NCBI RefSeq assembly: GCF_040958095.1
Contig: NC_091158.1
Location: 38,787,308-38,851,307 of the forward strand
Length of the DNA: 64,000 bases
Reading direction: 5' to 3'
DNA from: Procambarus clarkii
Taxonomy: Eukaryota > Arthropoda > Malacostraca > Decapoda > Cambaridae
Part shown: positions 10,638-21,777 of the stretch, one piece after another
Numbering within the stretch: position 1 is the stretch's first letter
Layout of the letters: every line of letters starts with the position of its first letter
Program-made: the position numbers and the translations under genes
Notes under the pieces: generated by a model
Told to the model about the DNA's origin: nothing
Database searches by the model: none
The model's input: only the letters and a program-made list of their open reading frames with translations

Positions 10638-12217
10638 CCCTCAAACTGCTAGGGGCCCAAATGGAATTCACACCCACAGATGCAACAAAAAAAAATAAAT
10701 AAAATTCTTTCGTCTTATAGAAGTGTTCATTTTTGTTCCCTGATCACGGAAAAAAAAAATCGTAGGTGGCATATTTTAGCCGCAATAGGGTAGGGAATTG
10801 TGGCAAAAAAGGGGTGTTGGCAGAGCCTTCGCCAGACGAGGTCTACTCCGCCCGAGCTGTCAGACGGCAGTTGCTACAAATATATTATTACCTAATTATT
10901 TTAATGTCTCTGATTTTTTCTTATTTTTTTTTTGCAGTAATATTATTCCATACAGTGAATTGTGGTATATTTACATAATAAAATGTGTGAACCATCGCTG
11001 TACTCAAAATTATGGTGTGCATATTAGTGATTCAATTATTATGTTCATAAAACAATAAACAAATAGTTTTGCTGTTGTTACACTATATACACAGGTTATA
11101 TTCAAGTATCTGCATGTTTTGTTCACCATAATGAACTACTAAGTTGGTCTTGTGAGTCAAAAAGTAACTAGGAGTGACCGCCAAACACCAGCCAGCCACT
11201 TGCTGCCACTCCCTCCCTCAACACAACCTCACTCACCCTCATTCTCCTCCCACAATACTGTTTTTGCATTTATTCACTATACACAGACGTTATATATACG
11301 TATTTACATGTTTTGTTCACCATAACTGTACATCTAAGCTTGTATGGTGAGTAAAGGCACAAAGACGTAGCTACTCACACAGTCAGCTGATCGGCGGCCG
11401 CCCTCAAGGCCAGACGCAATAATATTTCTACTCCAACAATATTGTTTGTGGTGTTATTACGCTATATACACACATTATATATATAAGTATCTACCTGTTT
11501 TATTCACCATACCTTTACAAATAAGCTGGTATGGTGCCCAAAGACCATAGTGGCCATCAGTAAACAACATGCCAAGTCGTGCAGACGACGCTCCTCGCTC
11601 ACCAAAATGGCGGCTCCCAACCTACTCCTCTCGCTGTTATCTCACACTATACACACGTTATATATAAGTATCTATATTTGTGTTCACCATAGCGAACCAC
11701 TAAGCTGGTATGGTGAGTGCAGTCAATAAATGGTGGCCACACACAGTCAGAAGACGACGCCGCCACCTTCCCTCCCACAGCATTACTCCTCCCTCCATGG
11801 AGCACAGTGCTAAATATCACCACAATCCTGCTATTATCAGAATCCTGGTCAGTTTTATCACAGTCAGGGGGCTTCAGTAATACTATCACTGCTAAATAAT
11901 AGCAGTATCATATATATATTATGGCATTTGTAGGCGATTCTGTGGTCACAAGCTGAACAGCAATGCTGTGAGCTCGTGCTGCGTGCGCCAGCCTTGGTGG
12001 CTTGCTCAATACTGACGCTGTAACACCCAAGAATGTTGGCCTGGATTTTTTTTCTTGGTGGCATCTGGCAACTATCGGTCGTGGCTGTACTATAGCTGCC
12101 CCTATCCCAGGTGGGGCGTTTAAGTTATAGTGCTAGACACGAAATCATATATAACTGATGTGTGCGGTCTCGGTTTTGTCACTGATATCATTTATATATG
12201 ATATGCACGGTTGAGGG
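10638..12217. mobile_element. piggyBac-like non-autonomous DNA transposon
   Basis: The block is bounded by TTAA at 10634-10637 and 12218-12221, the target site duplicated by piggyBac elements. Its ends are inverted: the left starts CCCTCAAACTGC and the right, read on the minus strand, starts CCCTCAACCGTGC. Only about 7 bases are exact. No transposase ORF is present, and a tandem repeat fills the centre. Near the right end lies the subterminal palindrome ATATCATTTATATATGATAT. Strand cannot be assigned. Confidence 0.65.
11080..11800. repeat. four diverged ~187-bp tandem repeats inside the TTAA element
   Basis: Each unit has a CACTATA-type start, a TTATATATA-GTAT block, TTGTTCACCATA, then AAGCTGGTATGGTGAGT followed by a GC-richer tail. 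The TTATAT blocks begin near 11097, 11290, 11474 and 11658, giving spacings of about 184-193 bp. The units are well diverged, so the tandem array is old relative to the satellites farther right. Confidence 0.75.
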
Positions 12218-12324
12218 TTAATGGACTCTTTATGACAAGCACTGTAAAAATACAGATGGCAGTAGACTTAACAATGGCATCTAATTTATAACTCAAAATA
12301 AAATTGAAAAAAAAAATCATTATA

Positions 12325-13799
12325 CTATATATATAATGGTAATAATAGGACACATATGGTAGAAATACTGCAAATGAATTTTGCAAAACAAAACAGAGTA
12401 ACTGCAGAGGGCACCAAATTATAAATTCTGCAGATATCTACATCTATCTCATCCAGAGTACTATACAACTCTGGCTCTGACTGAAGGTCAGGAACAGATG
12501 AAACTGCATGTAACAAACTATCATCTTGAGATATAATCTCGTTAACATCTAGCCAATGGACATCTGGTGAGTGCACGTTTGAAACGAGACGACTATATCT
12601 AAGATTATAGGTGCTAGTGTGGGTTTGCTGTACATCTAGTGGTCTGTCAACCACAGTAGGTGGTGTCCCAATAGGAGAATCTGTCTGGGTAAATACATTG
12701 TCATCTTCCTCATGCGTCTCATCAACAGTCATTTTAGCTAACTTCATGTGGTCTAAATGTTTATTTATATACTCTTCTGTTACCAAATTCTTAAGTCTGT
12801 ACTTGTTACCTTTGATAAGCTCGATTACCTTATATAGCCCCAAAAATTTCTTAGTTAACTTGTACATAGGGCCAGACCTGTGTTGGTTAAGTACCATTAC
12901 TACAGATCCAATAGATATCTTACTGGGTTTAGCTTGTGCATTCCTTGCTAGAGTGAACTCTGCTGTTGCTTGGACAGTTGTTCTCACATTTTCTTGAATA
13001 CTAGTTGCATTTGTCTACGCTTTACTTGAACAAAATCATCTATGTTATACAAAGGAGTAGGAGGTACGTTAGTCAATTCATTAGGGAGGATCTTATCTGT
13101 ACCATAAAGAATAGCGTGAGGTGTGTCACATGTAGAAACATTAATTGAAGAATTTATGGCACACTGAATTAAGGGTATAAAATCATCCCAATTATTGTTA
13201 TCCAAATTCAACGTCACACGAAAGGCATCTAACACTTTCCTGTTAGTACGTTCTGCTAATCCATTACTTGCTGGGTGATAAGGCATGATACTACATTTTT
13301 TAATGTTATATAAATCTCACAAGCTAGTTAAAATACTATTACTGAATTCTGGACCATTATCCGAAAGAATTACTTTAGGCAATCTATATCTACAAATTAT
13401 TTGGTCATGGAATGCACTGGCTATAATTTCTGCTGTTTTGGTCGGGATAGGAACTAGTTCGCAGTACCGTGAAAAATTATCAACGATTACAAGCAAGTAT
13501 TTGTTCCCTTTTTATGTTTCCACAAAATTTGTCAACAAATCCATCGATACTCGTTCCCAAGGAGCTTTAGTTGCTGGGTACACCTGAATTGGATTAGGTC
13601 CTGATACATGTCCCTTGTGCTGTAAGCAGGTTAAACATATGTCAACATAATGGGCAATCTCTTTAGCCATTTTTGGCCAAAAATACTTCAATCGACCTTG
13701 TTGGAGTGTACAATCCTTCCCTGGATGTGCACTTGTGGGAGCATCATGGGTAATTTTTAACACAGTTGGTACCAAGACAGCTGAAACAACTGACAACAT
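12325..13799 (-). pseudogene. integrase region of the Gypsy fossil
   Basis: Contains an HHCC-type zinc segment (THDAPTSAHPGKD followed by CLTCLQHKG), the start of the catalytic core (PWERVSMDLL), the MPYHPASNGLAERTNRKV block shared by Gypsy integrases, and a chromodomain-like or GPxxL C-terminal part. Broken. The final ~60 codons past the integrase are not recognised. Confidence 0.85.
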
Positions 13800-14077
13800 T
13801 TCATCGGGGCTGTCCCTAGCTTTACTACTCTACACATTAAATTGTCTAACATCACTAACTCTTTCAATGGTACCGGAGGTTGATGAATCGGGCGAGTATT
13901 TTGCTTAATCAAAAATTTGATGATGGGTGCCCATATGGGGTCTTGTCTCTGTTCTGTCTCGACTACTGTAGCATCTAATGCTGGGTAACTTAACTGAATT
14001 GCAGCTACGTGTTGAGAAAACGCATCGACTACAACATTTTGCTTTCGTGGAATATAACCAAATGTGGGATTGAACTC

Positions 14078-14518
14078 TTAAATTGTAAGCAAATATCTAG
14101 CAAAGTTTCCAACTGGATTCTTATTTTTGAAGAAGGGAATTAATAGTTGATGATCTGTAAAAACATGAACTGGGTAATTATAAATTGTATCCCTGAAATG
14201 TTTAAGTGCCCTGACAACTGCCAAGGCTTCACGTTCTGTTGCACTATAATTTTTCTCTTCTTTAGATAATGTACGGCTAGCATAAGCTACTGCGTGATCT
14301 CTGTGACCTTCTGTTTGAAGTAATGCAGCACCTAAACCTATGTCACTAGCGTCTGTAACCAACATAAAAGGTTTAGAAAAATCTGGGTACCTAAAGACAG
14401 GTGACGAGATCAAGGCTGCCTTGAGTTTTTTAAATGACTGATCCTGGGCCTCTCTCCAAACAAGTAAGTAATTATCAAAAGAAGGCACCAAACCGAGAAG
14501 GCTATGTAGCACCATCAA
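14078..14518 (-). pseudogene. RNase H region of the Gypsy fossil
   Basis: Carries the LVTDASDIGLGAALLQ and YSATEREALAVVRALKHFR blocks and FTDHQLL, standard for Gypsy-class RT/RNase H. It lies immediately left of the LINE C insertion, with the RT on the other side of that LINE. Confidence 0.88.
14451..14463. repeat. target-site duplication of LINE C, left copy
   Basis: TCTCTCCAAACAA occurs here and at 20750-20762, exactly bordering LINE C, and lies inside Gypsy coding sequence on both sides. A 13-bp duplication is a usual size for target-primed LINE insertion. Confidence 0.85.
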
Positions 14519-14541
14519 AGACGCAAAATAATCAGAGGGCG

Positions 14542-17500
14542 CTAAATATCACCAAGGATGCCAATACGAGAACAAAAACGCATAAGGCGAACGATATCAA
14601 AAGTATCCGAGTCACCAAGAATTCTATCGAGGGACAGGTGACCGCGAGGGGCGGTCGGAAAGCAAGACATACGCTCGTCCTGGAAGTCAGGACATTCAAG
14701 AAGGACATGCACGACCGTAAGAGAGACAATGCAACTAGGACAATAAGGAGCAGGGTGGCGCTCCATCAAGTGACCATGGGTTAAGCGAGTATGGCCAATA
14801 CGCAACCTCGCCAGAGCTGTTTCCCACCGCCGGTTACGGTGGAAGGAGGACTGCCACGAGGAAACACAACATTTAAGAGTACGTAGCTTGTTACCAGTAA
14901 CAGACAACCAAGAAGCCTGCCAACGGGTAAGGACTGAGGAATGGATAACCGGGTAAAAGTCGGAATATGGAATGCCCTTACGAGAGATGGGACAAGAGCG
15001 GACAGCTTCCTTGGCGGCAGCATCCGCATGCTCATTTAAAGACACACCAATATGGCTGGGAACCCAACAAAACTCAACCGACTTAAATTTACTATGAACG
15101 AGAAACAGCCAATGCTGGATCTCGACAACCACTGGATGAACTGGATTAAAGGACCCGAGAGCCATGAGGGCACTACGAGAGTCAACAACAACTACAAAGG
15201 AAGACTGACAACGAGAAAGTAGGAGACGAAGAGCATAGAGAATAGCATAAAGTTCCGCTGTAAAGATGCTAGTCTCCGGAGGCAAGCGACACATATAAGT
15301 GCGATCAGGAAAAACAACAGAGTAGCCAACACCGTCCGCTGACTTAGACCCATCGGTGAAGACAGAAACGGAGCGGGAGTGAGAAGAAAAGTGCTCGAGG
15401 AAAAGGCGTTTTAGAACCGTAGGAGGGGTAAAGCTTTAGTGATACGGGTCAAGGAAGTACAAAACCGCGGAAGAGGGACCCTCCACGGGGGCAAAGAAGG
15501 AACAACACGAGGAGAAACATCAGAAATACGAACGGAAAGAGAATCCTGCAGGCGAGATAACCGGACAGAAAGAGGGAGGTGGTGGAGAGGAACTGGAACC
15601 GCAGGAGGGGTAAAAGTTAAAGCACGACAGAGGCGAGAGGAAGGATGTTGCAAGGATCGCGCAAGATAGCGAAGACAGTAGCGATCACGGCGGTCCTGGA
15701 GAGACAGGAAGCCAGTGTCAACATACAAGCTAAGGACGGGAGTCGAACGAAAGGCACCAGAACTGAGGCGCAACCCAGTATGGTGCAAAGCGTCAAGACG
15801 GCGAAGAGTAGAAGGAGAAGCAGACGAGTAAGCAGGGCAACCATAATCGAGCTTAGACAGGACGAGAGAGGAATGTAAAGCAAGGAGAGTGCGCCTATCT
15901 GCCCCCCAAGAAGTATGGGACAAGACCCGAAGGAGGGTAAGGGCCTTTGAGCACTCAACACGGAGGTAAGAGATATGGGGAGACCAAGACAAACGAGTGT
16001 CAAGGAATAACCCCAAAAGCTTCGCGGAATCTTTGTATTCAAGGGGATGACCGTAAAGTGACAAAGAGGGACGAAGAACAACCCGTTTCCGCGTAAATGT
16101 CATGGCACAAGTCTTAGAAGTAGAGAACTTGAAGCCATGATCAGTGGCCCAAGACGACACGGCATCAATTGCAAGTTGAAGCCGGCGTTGAAGGAGAGGC
16201 GAATCATCACCCTGACAACAAAGGGTAAGATCATCGACATAGAGAGCGGAGAAGACACCAGAAGGAAGAGAGGAAAGAAGACCATTGAGGGCAACCAGAA
16301 AAAGAGTAGTGCTCAGAACACTACCCTGGGGTACACCTTCGTATTGCTGAAAAGAGGGAGAGAGAGAGCGGTACCAAGGCGCACCCGAAAGGAACGACGA
16401 GAGAGGAAGCTGCGGAGAAAGAGAGGGAGATGACCACGAAGGCCAAAAGAATGAAGTTGAGATAGGATATGATAACGCCAAGTTGTGTCGTAAGCCTTTT
16501 CCAGGTCAAAAAGGACGGCAACAACGGAGGTCTTCGCAGCGAAAGCAGTACGAATATAGACCTCCAAGTTCACCAGGACATCTGTCGTGCTGCGGCACTT
16601 GCGGAAACCAAATTGAGAAGGGGAGAGGAGGTGATGGTGTTCCAGGAACCACATCAGACGAACGTTAACCATACGTTCAAAGAGTTTGCAGACACAACTT
16701 GTGAGAGCAATAGGGCGAAAGTCCTTAGGGGAAGTACCCAGAGACCTCGGTTTGCGAACAGGGAGGACAACGGCATCGAGCCAGTCCTCAGGGACTGACG
16801 ACGACTCCCAGATCCGATTATACAGACTCAGTAAATACTGAGACGTGCTCGGAGGGAGATGGCGAAGCATCTCATAATGAATACCATCGAAGCCCGCTGC
16901 CATAGAACCGCAGAGGGCCAGGGCAGAACGAAGTTCAGAGAGAGAGAAGGGATCATTATAGGGAAGCTGAAGATGAGTGCAGAAATCTATAGGACGAGAC
17001 TCAAGGACAGGTTTACGAAGAAGGAAAGATTGAGGAAGATGAAGACCAGAGCTAACAGAAGAAAAGTGGGAACCCAGTTCGGAAGCGACCTGCAACGGGT
17101 CCGCCACAAGAGTATCATGGAGGTGAAGGACCGGTGAAACATCGGGAACGAACTTACCCGCTATCTTGCGGATACGCTTCCAGATCTGGGCCAGAGGGGT
17201 TTCGGACGTAATTGTTGAGACATAAGATGCCCAACATTCACGTTTAGCCGTACGGATGGCCCTACGGGCCACCGCACTCGCTTTCCGAAAGAAAAGAAAA
17301 GAATCGGTCGTCTGCCTACGGCGGTGCCTCTTCCAGGCTGCACGCTTACAGCGGACAGCCCGAGCACAGTCCGCATTCCACCAGGGAACGCACTTCCGTG
17401 GACCCCGAGAGGAAGAGCGAGGAATAGAGCGGAGGGCAGCATTGAAGACAGTGTCATGAAAAAGGAGGAGAGCGCGAGAGAGAGGCAGAAGGGAGAGGTC

Positions 17501-18268
17501 AGAGAGAGCAGCACTGAGGGTAAATAGGGTCCAGTCTGCCTTAGCAAACTGCCACCTAGGGAAAGAGAGGGAAGGGCGAAAAGAGAAAAAGGAAACAAGG
17601 ATGGGGAAATGATCACTTCCATGGAGGTCATCAAGAACCTGCCACGTGAAATCTAAGTAAAGAGAAGAAGAGCAGAGAGAAAGATCAAGACAAGAAAGGG
17701 TGCGAGTCCGAGAGTCCAAATGAGTGGGCTCACCAGAATTCAGAAGAGACAGGGAAGAAGATAGGAGAAACGGCTCAAGGAGGCGACCCCGGGTATTCGT
17801 CAGAACGTCACCCCAAAGAGAATGACGACAATTGAAGTCACCCAGCAGGAGCACAGGCTCCGGCAAGGAGTCTAGGAGGTGTTTCAAATCAGGAAGAGAG
17901 AGCGGGACACTCGGGGGGAGATAAATGGAACAAACTGTGTACCATTTCCCCACAAAGATACGAGCAGCAGAACAATGGAGAGGCGAAGGAAAAAGTAAAG
18001 GAACAAAGGGAACATCTGCACGAATCAAGAGAGCAGAAGAATTAGAAGCCCCAGCAATGGCTGGGGGGGGGGAGAGAAAGGAATAGCCACGAAAACGACC
18101 AGGACGAGCACCAAGCATTGGCTCCTGGAGACAGACACAAAGGGGCGAAAACCGCGAAATCAGAAGTTGGAGTTCGAGGAAATTGGCGTAATAACCTCGA
18201 ACGTTCCATTGAAGAATGGACAACGACGAGAAGAGAAAGGACAAAAACAGAGAACAAGGAAGAAACAA
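14542..18268 (-). pseudogene. LINE C ORF2: AP endonuclease, reverse transcriptase, RNase H, C-terminal zinc motif
   Basis: Begins 23 bases after the ORF1 stop. The 5' frame (18268-16313) has endonuclease motifs ILQWNVRG, CVCLQEP, LLLGDFNC and GSDHFPI, then RT blocks DWLDAVVLP, FRPIALTSCVCKLFE, SQFGFRKCRSTTDVL and VLFDLEKAYDTTW. The next frame (16481-15411) supplies EGVPQGSVL, the catalytic ALYVDDLTLC and the thumb. The last frame (15294-14542, open farther upstream) carries RNase H: VVVVDSRSALMALGSFN and CWVPSHIGVSLNEHADAAAKEA, then a C-terminal CPSC...HVLLECP zinc motif. There are two frameshifts: one near 16,340-16,400, and one near 15,436 where one C is missing relative to copy A. No other stop is obvious. 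The enzyme nicks the genome and reverse-transcribes the element RNA. As it stands this copy cannot make a full protein. Confidence 0.88.
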
Positions 18269-18291
18269 AGGCGAAAGAGCAACAGAGCACG

Positions 18292-20262
18292 TTAAAGAAT
18301 ATCAGGGTCGGGATCAGGGTCAGCAAAGTCAGGGTTATGGGGCATGGGTAAACTGAGCAAAGACGGAGGGAAGGAAACGGGAGAACAGATCAGAGGTGGG
18401 CGGGCGGGGTCCGGAGGAGGAGGAGGAAGAGGAGGAGACAACGGAGAGGAGCAGTCAAGGACAGCAGTAGGAAGAGGGGGAGTAGAAAGAGGGGAGCGCA
18501 CCCCAGCAAGAGCAGCAACCGAAAGGGAAGCAGGGGCCAAAGAAACCTCCATAGCAGGAACAGGGGGCGCAACCACTGAAACGGGAGGGGAAGGAGCAAC
18601 AGAGCCAGAAGTAGGAGCTAAGGAAGAAAGCGAAGCCTTCTTACCCGCCGGGGAAGAGGAAGGAGAGGAGCCAGGCTTACGCTTCTGACTTAAAGAGACA
18701 GGTGTCCCAGCAACTACGTACCGGGCAACGGATTCCAGTGTCTCAACAGGAGAAGCCGAACGAGAGCACACACGACGGCCGTTAGGAGAGCGATGGACAT
18801 CCGCCTGCACCGACAGGCGGCGGGGAGAGCCGATAGATGGAGGAAGAGGATGGGAAGGAGGATCGGAGGGGGACGAGGAAGAAGACACAGGAGACATGAC
18901 AGACCGGGTTGAAAGAAGGGGAACCCCAGACAGAGGACCAGGAGGGGGACCCCTCGGGAAAGAACTCAAAGGAACAGAGGAGGGGGCAGTGGGCGTATCA
19001 GGGTCCAAGGCCCGGAAACGGTTGAGAGTCTGAGGAAGGGGGGAAGGACGAGGAGAGGAAGAGCGCAACACGCGAGCATAAGAGATGTTAGTATAAGGCG
19101 GGAGCCGGCGAACCTGGCGCCTCGCCTCAGGAAAAGATAAACGCTCCCGGTGCTTCAGGTTAAGGACGGCCGCCTCAAGCTTGTAATGGACACAGGCACG
19201 GGAGAACGTAGGATGGGCCTCACCGCAGTTGAGGCAGCGAGCTTGGGGAGAAGTGCACTCCGACTTAGAGTGACCTTCACTCCCACACAAAGGACAGAGA
19301 GAGACAGTCCCAGAGCAGCGGAGGGCACCATGCCCAAACCTCCAGCACTTATTACAAAGTCGAGGAGAAGGAATATACTCCTGGACAGAGCACCTAGCAC
19401 CAGCAAGAATGACAGAGGATGGAAGGGTCCTACCATCAAAGGTGATCTTCACAACGCGAAGGGGTTGACGGCGACGACCACGAGGGGGACGAGTAAACGA
19501 GTCAACCTGGAGGACAGAATGGCCTTGGGCATCAAGGATATGCCGAATATCATCGTGGCAATCCTGCAGATTCCGAACACCGGTTGCAACATGGGGTGGG
19601 AGGAGAATAGTGCCAACACTGGAATTCATCTGAACGTTCTTGGAGACCCGAACAGGGATCTCGCCAAGGCAAGATAAGGCAGCCAAGCGGGAAGCCGCAT
19701 CCTGAGAAGGAGCAGCAACGACACGTGTACCGAGACGAGTGGGGTTGAAAGTAACACACGCATCCACGGAATCTACAAGATGCCGATGGAGGGAGAAATC
19801 GTCAGGAGGCGCAGAATCAAGAGGGAGGAGATCAAAGTATTTGGCCCATGAAGCAGGACCAAACAAGGCCTGATACGCATCAGCACGGGAAGGAATCGAG
19901 CGAGTGCGGTTGGGGCGCGAACGGCGTTGAGAACCCCTAGAGAGAGAGGGGTCAAAAGGCGCAGTAGTCACAACAAAAGACTTAGCCACACCAGGGGACG
20001 AAGTGGTCACCACCGGGGGCTGGAGGCTCGACCCAACCTCAGAGGAGGGAGGGGAGCTGGGGGAAGAAGTCAGGACGGTCAAAGGAGGAGCAAGGTCGGG
20101 GCCCAACGCAGCGGGAGCTACAGAGCCTGGTCTTCCAATACAGGCCGACTCGGGGGCTTGGTCGCCCACCCCACGAGCCTGAGAGGGTACAATGGAAACA
20201 TTCAACGACATAGAGACGAAAAGTGACAAATTCATCCACGAATGTGCTCCCATACCCACCAT
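18292..20262 (-). CDS. LINE C ORF1: gag-like RNA-binding protein with three CCHC knuckles
   Basis: An open frame of 656 codons. Residues 1-120 are Ser/Pro-rich and unstructured. Residues ~130-300 form a folded region resembling the domain that precedes the knuckles in I/Jockey ORF1 proteins. Three CCHC motifs follow around residues 315-375: CNKCWRFGHGALRC, CPLCGSEGHSKSEC and CLNCGEAHPTFSRAC. The last ~270 residues are Pro/Ser-rich and end in an acidic DPDPDPD stretch. By family knowledge it coats the element RNA. It sits just upstream of ORF2, and copy A repeats the same arrangement. The start is the first in-frame initiator; a later ATG such as the MNLSLF one ten codons on is also possible. 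Confidence 0.85.
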   Translation of the reverse strand: MVGMGAHSWMNLSLFVSMSLNVSIVPSQARGVGDQAPESACIGRPGSVAPAALGPDLAPPLTVLTSSPSSPPSSEVGSSLQPPVVTTSSPGVAKSFVVTTAPFDPSLSRGSQRRSRPNRTRSIPSRADAYQALFGPASWAKYFDLLPLDSAPPDDFSLHRHLVDSVDACVTFNPTRLGTRVVAAPSQDAASRLAALSCLGEIPVRVSKNVQMNSSVGTILLPPHVATGVRNLQDCHDDIRHILDAQGHSVLQVDSFTRPPRGRRRQPLRVVKITFDGRTLPSSVILAGARCSVQEYIPSPRLCNKCWRFGHGALRCSGTVSLCPLCGSEGHSKSECTSPQARCLNCGEAHPTFSRACVHYKLEAAVLNLKHRERLSFPEARRQVRRLPPYTNISYARVLRSSSPRPSPLPQTLNRFRALDPDTPTAPSSVPLSSFPRGPPPGPLSGVPLLSTRSVMSPVSSSSSPSDPPSHPLPPSIGSPRRLSVQADVHRSPNGRRVCSRSASPVETLESVARYVVAGTPVSLSQKRKPGSSPSSSPAGKKASLSSLAPTSGSVAPSPPVSVVAPPVPAMEVSLAPASLSVAALAGVRSPLSTPPLPTAVLDCSSPLSPPLPPPPPDPARPPLICSPVSFPPSLLSLPMPHNPDFADPDPDPDIL

Positions 20263-20749
20263 GGAGCCACAATTAGAGGCAGGACACCCAACAGGAAGCT
20301 ATCGCCAATCATGCCGGGGCCCCCTAGGGGTGCGTCGTGAGTATACGCCCCACAAACGCCACCTTAAGAACCATCAGTCCGTCGAGATCGGGTTCAGCGA
20401 CGAAAGGGGGATTGACAATAAAAGGTTCCCCTCGCTCGAGACGTCGGGTACTACAGTTCTACGGGTGCAAGAGTATGCCTCCTCAAGCACCCGGGAGTCA
20501 AAATAGAAGAAGTCCAAAGAAATAATCCAAAACAAGCAAAAGGTCGGCAGGAAACGACAAGCAGATAGGAGAAGAGGGGGGAGAAAAACGAAACATAAGG
20601 AAAAGGAAAAGCGATCCGGCACAATTGGAGAAGACAGCAGCAGGAGTGCAAGGCCAGAAAAGGACAGAGGACTGCCCAACGGAGCATCACACTCCGGCAG
20701 CCGTCCACCAAGCCCCCTCACGACGCCAACGGGCCGGAAGGGGAGGGGG
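20263..20749 (-). promoter_or_regulatory. LINE C 5' untranslated region, probable internal promoter
   Basis: Sequence between the TSD and ORF1. Full-length LINEs of this group carry an internal promoter here; no TATA or initiator element can be named with confidence from sequence alone. Confidence 0.4.
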
Positions 20750-20762
20750 TCTCTCCAAACAA
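20750..20762. repeat. target-site duplication of LINE C, right copy
   Basis: Identical to 14451-14463 (TCTCTCCAAACAA). Gypsy RT sequence resumes immediately to the right. Confidence 0.85.
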
Positions 20763-20982
20763 AGGGTTCATCTTTTCTTTGCAACTTGTAAAGTGGGGCA
20801 GCTGTAATAGAGAATCAAGCAATAAATGAATGATAAAATCCTACAAGACCTGTGAACTGTCTTACGGCTTCTGCAGTACGAGGCATTGGAAAATCACGGG
20901 CAGCAATAATTTTTTATTCATTCAATGTAATACCTGAAGTTGTAACTGTATGACCTAGGAAATTAATCTTCTCCTTTAAAAA

Positions 20983-21756
20983 TTAACACTTCACAAGCTT
21001 TATTTTTAAATTAGCTTCTGCGAGCTTTGCAAGTACTTTCTCAAGGTTCTGGAAATGAGTCTGAACATCTTGCAACATGATTATGAGATCATTAAGGTAT
21101 ACTAGAAGAGTACTTCCTATCAATCTACGAAATAGATTCGTCATGAGCGGTGAAAAGGTTATTGGACTATTCTGCAAACTAAATGGCATTCTTTTGAAAT
21201 GAAAATGACCATTGGGAGTACTAAAGGCTGTCAACTGCGTACTTTCCTCATCAAGGGGGATTTGCCAGAACCCCTGCATCAAATCTAATGTTGAGAATAC
21301 TTTGTTTTGACCTATACTTTGCAACAAATCATTTAGGACTGGATGTGGGAAACGATCAGGTATAGTTACTCTGTTAAGCTTCCGATAATCGATTACAGGT
21401 CTCAAAGTCCCATCTCGCTATGGTACAAGAATCAATGGAGCATTCCATGGCGAATTACTCGACTCAGTTACATTACTCTGTAACATTTCCTCTATGAGTC
21501 TATCAGCTTCTGCTCTCTGAGAATGGGGAAGATGGTAAGCTGGTATATAAATAGCCAAAGTTCCTTGCTCAAGGGGAATTTTATGTGTAATAAGAGGAGT
21601 AAGACCTAACTTTTCTCCTGGTAGAGCAACAACGGCTCTATTCCTGTTCAAAATTTCCAAAAGCTGAGCCACAGAGTCAAGAAAATCAGTAGGACTGAGG
21701 TGTAGCGCTCGCACCTCTGACTGAGATCCCTGTTCTCCTGGCGTGAGAGAGTGCAA
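20983..21756 (-). pseudogene. reverse transcriptase region of the Gypsy fossil
   Basis: Shows the SPWNAPLILVP, PVIDYRKLNRVTIPD, FSTLDLMQGFWQIPL and FKRMPFSLQNSP blocks of Gypsy-type RTs, with an upstream segment (HSQRAEADRLIEEML) that leads into the RT. Broken. RNase H lies on the other side of LINE C. Confidence 0.88.
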
Positions 21757-21777
21757 ACAATATGATCCATAGAGACA

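Larger units (their letters stand above)
14464..20749 (-). mobile_element. LINE copy C (EN-RT-RNase H type), nearly full length
   Basis: 6,286 bp between 13-bp target-site duplications. Minus-strand layout: about 490-bp 5' UTR (20749-20263), ORF1 (20262-18292), ORF2 (18268-14542), short 3' UTR ending in GATAATTACTTAC without a clear poly(A). Both ends and the TSD are intact, so this is a complete insertion that later picked up at least two frameshifts in ORF2. It serves as the reference for copy A. Confidence 0.92.

Noticed and set aside
14532-20226. Plus-strand ORFs opposite LINE C
   Set aside because: Arg/Glu/Gly-rich shadows of the minus-strand LINE ORFs.
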